Below, piece after piece: positions 24,379-29,319 of a stretch of 29,319 bases of DNA (the stretch's first letter is position 1; every line of letters begins with the position of its first letter). The position numbers and the translations under genes are program-made. Source of the stretch: CAMBDS01 sp964355675 (lineage in GTDB: Bacteria; Electryoneota; AABM5-125-24; Hatepunaeales; Hatepunaeaceae). The stretch lies in assembly GCA_964355675.1 (NCBI GenBank), contig CAYHEC010000037.1:1-29319 (forward strand), read 5' to 3'. The notes under the pieces were generated by a model. The model made no database searches. It saw nothing but the letters and a program-made list of their open reading frames with translations, and had not been told where the DNA came from.

Positions 24379-25731
24379 ATGGCTGATCGTCACACTCGAC
24401 CCGTAGAAACGCCCAAAGCCCCGACGCTTGTTATCACCAAATATATGGGTTCTAAAAAGGCAATTCTACCTTTCGTTGCCGATGAACTCACCCGGCTGAC
24501 CGAACCGGGCGACATCATCGTTGATCTGATGGCAGGCACTCACACCATCGGTTACGCTATGAAAAACCGTTGCCGAATTGTCGCCAACGACATCCAGCGT
24601 TACTCGATGGTTATCGGACAAACGCTCCTTAACTACGAACCCAAGCCTCGCTTCGAAGGAGACATCAAAATCGCATTAAGGCGACTATTCCTAAGCAACG
24701 CCCGCCACCTTGAGGGTCTTTTCGAGAACGCTCTGAAACTTGAACGAGGAATGCTCTCGACGGAATCGGCGCGTCGGCCAGCTTGGGATAACTATGCCGA
24801 ATTCTGCGAAAGCTACCCCTTTATCTCCCGCGAAACAGTTGCAAGCGGCTGGCCGGAAGAGTTTCAAATTCTCTTCTCCCAGCACCGCCTCGAGGCCTAT
24901 CGCACTCTGAACAAACTCGAGCCGTACAACCTCTTTTCGCTTTATTTCGCAAATGCTTATGTTGGTGTAAGGCAAGCCCTTGAAATCGACTCCCTCCGCT
25001 ATGCAATCGACAAGCTTTGCGACGAATGGGTTATGGAACGACCCGAGCTCGGATATGACTCCTTCCTCTTGCGTTGCCTGTTAATGAGCGCGCTCATCTC
25101 CGTCGTTAATCGTATTAATCCTGGACCGGGACATTGGGCGGCATTCCCGCGTGTCAGTCAACGCAATATGGACTGGATAATCAGTGTGCGCCGGCTCGAA
25201 GTGTACGAAACTTTTATTCAAAAAATAGCTGAAATTGAAGTTGCCCTGGCAAAAAATCCCTCTCCATATGGCCCTCACATAGTCATTACTGAGGATTTCG
25301 TTGCCTTCATGCGTGAGGTTCACGAATACATCCGTCAGGCGAAGGTGGTTTATCTCGATCCTCCCTACTCGCAAGGCCATTACTCACGATTCTATCACTT
25401 GCTCGAAACCCTGACCAAATACGACTACCCCGAAGTCTCGTTTGCGGGACGGTATCGCAAAGATCGCCACCAATCCCCTTTCGCTCAAAAGGAGAATGTC
25501 GGCAAAGCGATCGGACATATTTGCGAAATTGCTCGTGACGCAAAAACTATTCTCGTTATCAGTTATTCCCAGGGAGGAATTGTCCCAACGGCGGATGCAT
25601 TCCGAGCAATTCTCGAAAATTATTATCCCGCTGACAAAATTGAACTGAAAAGTCTTTCCTCTGTTCATTCCAAACTCGGTCAAACCGAACGGATGAAGAC
25701 TGAAGAATATCTTTTTACATGCAAGCCATAA
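24379..25731 (+). CDS. D12-class N6-adenine DNA methyltransferase
   Basis: A 450-residue methyltransferase. KYMGSKKAILPFV (residues 21-33, SAM-site motif X/FxG-like) and IIVDLMAGTHTIGYAMKNRCRIVANDI (motif I) precede a long helical insert (about 100-310, target recognition). Motif IV DPPY (Asp327-Tyr330, with QGHYSRFYHLLETL after it) comes next. The order X-I-TRD-IV fits D12 (alpha) enzymes that make N6-methyladenine. No restriction enzyme or modification partner is adjacent, so it may be an orphan. The ATG is at 24379; no Shine-Dalgarno site is seen. The target sequence cannot be deduced. The stop is followed at once by the heptanucleotide repeat at 25733. Confidence 0.85.
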   Translation: MADRHTRPVETPKAPTLVITKYMGSKKAILPFVADELTRLTEPGDIIVDLMAGTHTIGYAMKNRCRIVANDIQRYSMVIGQTLLNYEPKPRFEGDIKIALRRLFLSNARHLEGLFENALKLERGMLSTESARRPAWDNYAEFCESYPFISRETVASGWPEEFQILFSQHRLEAYRTLNKLEPYNLFSLYFANAYVGVRQALEIDSLRYAIDKLCDEWVMERPELGYDSFLLRCLLMSALISVVNRINPGPGHWAAFPRVSQRNMDWIISVRRLEVYETFIQKIAEIEVALAKNPSPYGPHIVITEDFVAFMREVHEYIRQAKVVYLDPPYSQGHYSRFYHLLETLTKYDYPEVSFAGRYRKDRHQSPFAQKENVGKAIGHICEIARDAKTILVISYSQGGIVPTADAFRAILENYYPADKIELKSLSSVHSKLGQTERMKTEEYLFTCKP

Positions 25732-25732
25732 C

Positions 25733-25802
25733 CCATTGACCATCGACCATCGACCATCGACCATCGACCATTGACCATTGACCATTGACCATTGACCATC
25801 GG
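25733..25802. repeat. Heptanucleotide tandem repeat (CCATYGA)x10
   Basis: Ten units of 7 bases: one CCATTGA, four CCATCGA, four CCATTGA and one CCATCGG, then a partial unit. It spans the whole gap between the methyltransferase stop and the acyltransferase start. The likely TTG start (25792) lies in the ninth unit. Confidence 0.95.
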
Positions 25803-26691
25803 CCATTACAACGAATACACCCTTCTCCAGGGAGTGGCGTTTCTCTTCCGTTGGCTTCCTTTAGGACTGTCAAGGGCGTTGGGAAGATTGGTCGGCGTCT
25901 TGGGCGGAAGGGTGTTGAAGATCAGAAAACGGGTTGCCATCGACAATATCCGCCAGGCGTTCCCGGATCGTTCGCAAATCGAGGAGGAACGGCTGTACCA
26001 AAGCGCTTGGCTTCACTTCGGAATGGTCGCCGCGGAATTGTCCCGTTTACCTCGAATGAACTTAGCAGATTTGAAACAACAAATCGCCTGTAATTTCAAC
26101 GATTTTCTCGATGAAATATTTTCACGCGGCAAAGGCGCCATATTCGTCTCAGGACACCTCGGCAACTGGGAGTGGCTCGGCGCGATGGTTGCCACAGAGG
26201 GATTTCCGTTCACTTTTGTCGTTGAACAGCAGTCGAATCGTCTGGTTGAGGCGTGGATCGACCGAATGCGAGCCAGGGAGAATGTCGAAATATTTTCGCG
26301 CACTCAGGCCGCCAAAGGAACCCTGCAGGCTTTGAAAAAAAACAGGATGGTGGCAATGCTCTCCGATCAGGATGCTGGTCAAGCTGGAGCATTTGTTCCG
26401 TTCTTCAATAAACTCGCTTCGACGCCGAGAGGCCCCGCTGTATTTCATCTTAAGACAGGCGCTCCGCTCATTTACGGTTGTTGTTGCCGTGAAAATGGAA
26501 GGTATTGCTTGAGTTTCGTAGAGATCGTTCCTCCTACTCTCTCGGGAAACCGCGAGGAAGATGAGCGAGCAATTATGGCCATTATCACCGCACGTCTTGA
26601 AGCCGATATAAGACGATATCCCGACCAGTACATGTGGTTCCATCGGCGGTGGAAGACAGGCCCCCCAAAGCTGTCAACTCTCAGCAGTTGA
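25792..26691 (+). CDS. LpxL/HtrB-type lipid A acyltransferase
   Basis: A 299-residue membrane-associated acyltransferase that would add a secondary acyl chain to lipid A or a related lipid. A hydrophobic N-terminus (about 10-45) is followed by the H-x4-E motif His122-LGNWE127 (GAIFVSGHLGNWEWLGAMV). Downstream come MLSDQDAG and the C-terminal YMWFHRRWKT. Length and motif order fit the family. The start is uncertain: the TTG at 25792 lies inside the heptamer repeat, and a GTG at 25834 is possible. The stop TGA (26689-26691) lies inside the hairpin 26670-26695, so the last residues (KLSTLSS) come from the repeat. gmhA follows after 146 bases. Confidence 0.88.
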   Translation: MTIGHYNEYTLLQGVAFLFRWLPLGLSRALGRLVGVLGGRVLKIRKRVAIDNIRQAFPDRSQIEEERLYQSAWLHFGMVAAELSRLPRMNLADLKQQIACNFNDFLDEIFSRGKGAIFVSGHLGNWEWLGAMVATEGFPFTFVVEQQSNRLVEAWIDRMRARENVEIFSRTQAAKGTLQALKKNRMVAMLSDQDAGQAGAFVPFFNKLASTPRGPAVFHLKTGAPLIYGCCCRENGRYCLSFVEIVPPTLSGNREEDERAIMAIITARLEADIRRYPDQYMWFHRRWKTGPPKLSTLSS

Positions 26692-26695
26692 CAGC
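26670..26695. repeat. CTGTCAACT palindrome overlapping the acyltransferase stop
   Basis: Perfect 10-bp stem GCTGTCAACT/AGTTGACAGC with loop CTCAGC, followed by ACTTTTG. It may act as a terminator, and it contains the acyltransferase stop codon. Same stem family as in dnaE and at 16856. Confidence 0.85.
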
Positions 26696-26700
26696 ACTTT

Positions 26701-26829
26701 TGCGTCCTACTGCCGACTCGCCGGGGTCGGCAGTTCATTAGTTTGCGTCCCACTGCCGACCCGCCGCGGTCGGCAGTTCATTAGTTTGCGTCCCACTGCC
26801 GACCCGCCGCGGTCGGCAGTTCATTAAAA
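26701..26829. repeat. Three 43-bp tandem copies with CTGCCGAC palindrome
   Basis: Units start at 26701, 26744 and 26787 (TGCGTCC). Each holds CTGCCGAC/GTCGGCAG with an 8-base loop and TTCATTAG. Copies two and three are identical; the first has three changes, all in the TGCGTCCYAC or loop segment. The array ends nine bases before the gmhA ATG. Confidence 0.92.
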
Positions 26830-26837
26830 AGAAAGTC

Positions 26838-27416
26838 ATGAACTCAAAACATCTTTCCTCCCTTCTTTCCGAAGGTCTAACTTCTCATCAGCGACTGATC
26901 GCTGAATCTCAGCCGGTCATCCTCCAGATCGCCGAACGATTACTCGCCTGCCTGAAGCGCGGCAACAAGATCCTCCTCTGCGGCAATGGCGGCTCAGCCG
27001 CCGACGCCCAACACGTCGCGGCGGAGATTGTCGGACGGTACTCTCGCGAGCGAAAAGGCTGGCCAGCGATTGCCTTGACGACTGACAGCTCGATACTGAC
27101 GGCGGTAGGTAATGATTACGGTTATGAGCGCGTTTTCTCGCGGCAGGTTGAGGCGCTGGCAAATAAGGGTGATGTGGTAGTGGGAATTTCAACCAGCGGT
27201 AACTCACCGAACGTCTTGCTGGCGTTCGAAATGGCGATGAGCCTTGGCTGTGAGACGATTGGGTTTACGGGTGGCTCAGGCGGGAAAATGGTTGCGGCAT
27301 GCGATCTATGCTTTATCGCCCCGACCAATAAGACGCCAAACATTCAGGAGCTTCATATCGTAGCGTGGCACGCGATCTGCGATTTGGTGGAAATGGAAAT
27401 GTTGGAAATGGAGTAA
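26838..27416 (+). CDS. gmhA: Sedoheptulose 7-phosphate isomerase
   Basis: Converts sedoheptulose 7-phosphate to glycero-manno-heptose 7-phosphate, the first step to the heptose of LPS core. It has 192 residues, normal length, with a SIS-domain fold. ILLCGNGGSAADAQHVAAEIVGRY carries the zinc-ligand positions His59 and Glu63. GISTSGNSPNVL is the phosphate loop. The third and fourth ligands are Gln170 and His178 (IQELHIVAWHAI). The ATG is at 26838, preceded by a purine-rich AAAGAAAG. Together with the LpxL-type gene it supports a Gram-negative outer membrane. Confidence 0.95.
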   Translation: MNSKHLSSLLSEGLTSHQRLIAESQPVILQIAERLLACLKRGNKILLCGNGGSAADAQHVAAEIVGRYSRERKGWPAIALTTDSSILTAVGNDYGYERVFSRQVEALANKGDVVVGISTSGNSPNVLLAFEMAMSLGCETIGFTGGSGGKMVAACDLCFIAPTNKTPNIQELHIVAWHAICDLVEMEMLEME

Positions 27417-27428
27417 AGCTAATCTGAT

Positions 27429-27456
27429 GGAGAGCTGAGGCTCGCTTCAGCTCTCC
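27429..27456. terminator. Bidirectional hairpin between gmhA and ferredoxin
   Basis: Perfect 10-bp stem GGAGAGCTGA/TCAGCTCTCC with an 8-base loop, between two convergent genes, followed by GCTTCTC. It could end both transcripts; the U-run is poor on the plus strand. Confidence 0.55.
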
Positions 27457-27486
27457 GCTTCTCACGACTCAAAATCTGCCAACATT

Positions 27487-27514
27487 ATTAATTCTTAATT
27501 ATTAATTCTTAATT
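27487..27514. repeat. AT-rich 14-bp repeat at the ferredoxin 3' end
   Basis: Two identical copies of ATTAATTCTTAATT. The ferredoxin stop codon (27509-27511) lies inside. This is the reverse complement of 27869-27896, so the gene is bracketed by inverted repeats. Confidence 0.9.
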
Positions 27515-27862
27515 TTCCTCTAGCCCCCATTTCTTCTTATTCTCAATCACCTCTTCCTCAGTCGGATTCGCCATAGCGGTTTCCTCTGCAGGTATAAAAA
27601 GCGAGCGCTCTGTGTCGCAACGAGCGTTCAGCGCGACTTCATCCTTGAAAAAGGCTGGCATGTCGAGGTCTTCGTAAATCGCCTCCCACGGGCATTCAGG
27701 GATGCACGCCCGGCAGTCGATGCACTCCTCCGGCGAGATGTAGAGCTGGTCCGGAAGGTCTTCAGTCGGATTTTTCGGTATATAAAAGCAATCCACTGGG
27801 CATACGGTGACGCAGGCAGTGTGCTTACAATCGCGGCAAAGCCGGGTAACGATGTGAGGCAT
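27509..27862 (-). CDS. 4Fe-4S/3Fe-4S ferredoxin
   Basis: A 117-residue electron carrier of the bacterial ferredoxin (FdxA-like) type. The first cluster motif has Cys9, Cys12, Cys17 and Cys21 (CRDCKHTACVTVCPVDCF). The second is Cys47-xx-Cys50-xx-Cys53-xxx-Cys57 (ECIDCRACIPECPWEAIY). Spacing CPVDCF and the C-terminal acidic tail (about 70-117) fit seven- or eight-iron FdxA proteins. The ATG is at 27860-27862. The AT-rich 14-bp repeats lie on both sides of the gene. Mrp, whose gene is read in the same direction 139 bases upstream, may be a functional partner in Fe-S metabolism, but this is inference. Confidence 0.92.
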   Translation of the reverse strand: MPHIVTRLCRDCKHTACVTVCPVDCFYIPKNPTEDLPDQLYISPEECIDCRACIPECPWEAIYEDLDMPAFFKDEVALNARCDTERSLFIPAEETAMANPTEEEVIENKKKWGLEEN

Positions 27863-27868
27863 AGATGT

Positions 27869-27896
27869 AATTAAGAATTAATAATTAAGAATTAAT
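27869..27896. repeat. AT-rich 14-bp repeat at the ferredoxin 5' end
   Basis: Two identical copies of AATTAAGAATTAAT, six bases from the ATG, in the ribosome-binding region. A related array lies upstream of asnS (9077-9108). Confidence 0.9.
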
Positions 27897-27965
27897 AGTA
27901 CTGGATTGATCAATAGGAAGACGATAGAAAGAAGGTAATCTTAGCGAAATCCGCATAATCAAAAT

Positions 27966-27987
27966 CTTCGTCCCTTCGTCCCTTCGT
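27966..27987. repeat. Short 8-bp tandem repeat CTTCGTCC
   Basis: Nearly three copies of CTTCGTCC, 15 bases after the Mrp stop codon in its reading direction. No function can be stated. Confidence 0.8.
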
Positions 27988-28001
27988 GTTGAGAATCTCC
28001 T

Positions 28002-29126
28002 TTATCGGGTCATCACTTTGACTGGTATCGCTCCCGGTCTTGGCACGAATACATGGCACGCCGACTTATCCCAGGAAGGCAACATCCCCGTCACTTTATT
28101 CCAAACTGTATCGGCAAATTCCTTGAAGAGTTTCGCCTGTTTGGAATCTGGTTCGGCAGCTACTACCGGCGCACCACGATCACCAGAAGCCCGGATTGTA
28201 GGATCAAGCGGGATTTCACCGAGAAACTCCGTTCCAAGCGATTCGGCGGCTTTTCTCCCTCCACCAGCAGAAAAAATATCGGTTCGCTCATCACAATGCG
28301 GACAGATAAAATAACTCATATTCTCAACAATACCAAGCACTGGTACATTGACTTTCTTGAACATCTGTAAGCCGCGCCGCGCATCGATCAGTGCAACGTC
28401 CGACGGAGTCGTCACAATGACAACGCCATCGACCGGAACCTGTTGGGCAAGAGTCAGTTGAGCATCTCCTGTTCCCGGAGGCAGATCGATCACCAGACAG
28501 TCGAGCTCCCCCCACGATACATCATGAAGGAATTGGTCGATTGCTTTCATCACCATCGGCCCACGCCAGATCATCGGCGAATCGGAAGGTACGAAAAAAC
28601 CAATAGAAATCAATTTCAGCCCAAACGCCTCGGCTGGTGTGAGTCTCTCCCCGACGGGTGCTGGTGCATACGTGACGCCCAACATCGTCGGAATTGAGGG
28701 CCCGTAGATATCTGCATCCAGCAAACCCACCTTTAAACCTTTAGCCTTCAGCGCCAAAGCAAAATTGACAGCAATCGTTGATTTACCGACGCCCCCCTTA
28801 CCTGACGCGATTGCGAGAATGAGTTTGATTCCCTCAATGCGCGCCTGCCCAGCCCACGGATCGTTGTCGTTCGTTGAGGTGACACGCTCACTTCCATCGG
28901 GAGCGACCTCGACAACCTCGGTGATCTCGGATACATCTTGAGTAATCGCCGCCATCACTCCCCGTTTTAGCGTAACCATCGACGAAGGACATCCCTGACA
29001 AGCGCCTTGAAGCCTAAGGTAAGCCCGGTTACCCATAACGTCGAGCAGTTCAACATTCCCCCCGTCTTTTTGAAGCGCCGGCCTGATGCGGTCAAGCGCT
29101 TTCTCAACCCGTTCAATAATGGTCAA
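28002..29126 (-). CDS. mrp: NifU-Mrp fusion, Fe-S cluster carrier ATPase
   Basis: A 374-residue protein that would scaffold and transfer Fe-S clusters. Residues 1-75 are a NifU C-terminal-type domain (ALQKDGGNVELLDV, Cys43-QG-Cys46-PSS). Then comes the Mrp/NBP35 ATPase with the deviant Walker A SGKGGVGKST (108-117), GLLDADIYGPSIP, WRGPMV, LVIDLPPGTGD and the CxxC Cys275-PH-Cys278 (ENMSYFICPHC). Mrp proteins usually carry an N-terminal DUF59/MIP18 domain; here a NifU domain takes its place. The start is TTG at 29124-29126 with AGGGA six bases upstream. Confidence 0.93.
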   Translation of the reverse strand: MTIIERVEKALDRIRPALQKDGGNVELLDVMGNRAYLRLQGACQGCPSSMVTLKRGVMAAITQDVSEITEVVEVAPDGSERVTSTNDNDPWAGQARIEGIKLILAIASGKGGVGKSTIAVNFALALKAKGLKVGLLDADIYGPSIPTMLGVTYAPAPVGERLTPAEAFGLKLISIGFFVPSDSPMIWRGPMVMKAIDQFLHDVSWGELDCLVIDLPPGTGDAQLTLAQQVPVDGVVIVTTPSDVALIDARRGLQMFKKVNVPVLGIVENMSYFICPHCDERTDIFSAGGGRKAAESLGTEFLGEIPLDPTIRASGDRGAPVVAAEPDSKQAKLFKEFADTVWNKVTGMLPSWDKSACHVFVPRPGAIPVKVMTR

Positions 29127-29154
29127 TTCTATTCCCTGTATTTACTCAGTCCGT

Positions 29155-29319
29155 CTTGGAGGGCGGGTTTTAACCCGCCCTCGCTTATCAAAGTTCTCAT
29201 GGAGGGCGGACACTCTTGTCCGCCCCGCTGAAAAGTTCAATTTTATCTCAGGGCGGACAAGAGTGAGTTCGTTGATTTATTCGCTTGAGACGCCAATTCG
29301 GACAAGATTCTCTTGGAGG
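29155..29319. repeat. Composite palindromic repeat at the right window edge
   Basis: GAGGGCGGGTT-TT-AACCCGCCCTC (29159-29182), GGGCGGACA/TGTCCGCCC (29204-29224, with CTCT in the loop), then GAGTTCGTTGATTTATTCGC onwards (29265-29319), which equals 23152-23206 and is the reverse complement of 1-52. No gene lies here. Confidence 0.9.

Noticed and set aside
24115..24393. Open frame of 92 codons on the minus strand before the methyltransferase
   Set aside because: It starts with GTG inside the methyltransferase gene and ends inside the composite repeat at 24072-24158. No family pattern is recognised.
25384..25806. Minus-strand frame with WSMVNGQ-like repeats
   Set aside because: Antisense reading of the heptamer repeat and the methyltransferase end.
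26701..26829. CRISPR array
   Set aside because: The 43-bp units are repeated whole, with no unique spacers, and no cas genes are near.

Overview
The window looks like chromosomal DNA of an uncultured Gram-negative bacterium, probably of the FCB (Fibrobacteres-Chlorobi-Bacteroidetes) superphylum or a related candidate phylum. The reasons are a lipid A-type acyltransferase and a sedoheptulose-7-phosphate isomerase (LPS synthesis), a large secreted beta-helix protein ending in a PYPNPFN-type C-terminal sorting module, a TPR sensor-like protein with the CxxCKKIRD tail, and weak or absent Shine-Dalgarno sites with many TTG starts. The phylum is an inference; no rRNA or tRNA gene was seen to fix it.

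Layout. Positions 1-21619 are read almost wholly on the minus strand: a tautomerase-like protein, dnaE, a three-gene DUF488-DUF488-dual-OB cassette, a TPR protein, asnS, an AbrB/RelE toxin-antitoxin pair, a FapA/DUF342 protein, acs, a glycosyltransferase coupled to dnaG, the secreted beta-helix protein, and recO coupled to a radical-SAM-like protein that has lost its cluster cysteines. After a divergent gap come an HDOD protein (+), rnhA (-), a D12-class adenine methyltransferase (+), an LpxL-type acyltransferase (+), gmhA (+), a ferredoxin (-) and a NifU-Mrp fusion ATPase (-). Replication and repair (dnaE, dnaG, recO, rnhA), translation (asnS), acetate activation (acs), envelope synthesis (lpxL, gmhA, GT4) and Fe-S assembly (mrp, fdx) are housekeeping. 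The DUF488 cassette, the TA pair and the orphan methyltransferase are the accessory part.

The most unusual trait is repeat DNA. Almost every intergenic gap holds short perfect palindromes whose stems differ from place to place. Larger composite repeats recur, and one 52-55 bp segment bounds both ends of the window in inverted orientation. One palindrome family (CTGTCAAC...GTTGACAG) has expanded inside dnaE as an in-frame 84-bp tandem array, adding about 95 residues between the PHP and polymerase domains. Other repeats supply stop codons (lpxL, ferredoxin) or the apparent start (rnhA), and short tandem repeats occupy the ribosome-binding region of dnaE, asnS, the ferredoxin gene and lpxL. No CRISPR array, prophage, transposase, rRNA or tRNA gene was recognised.
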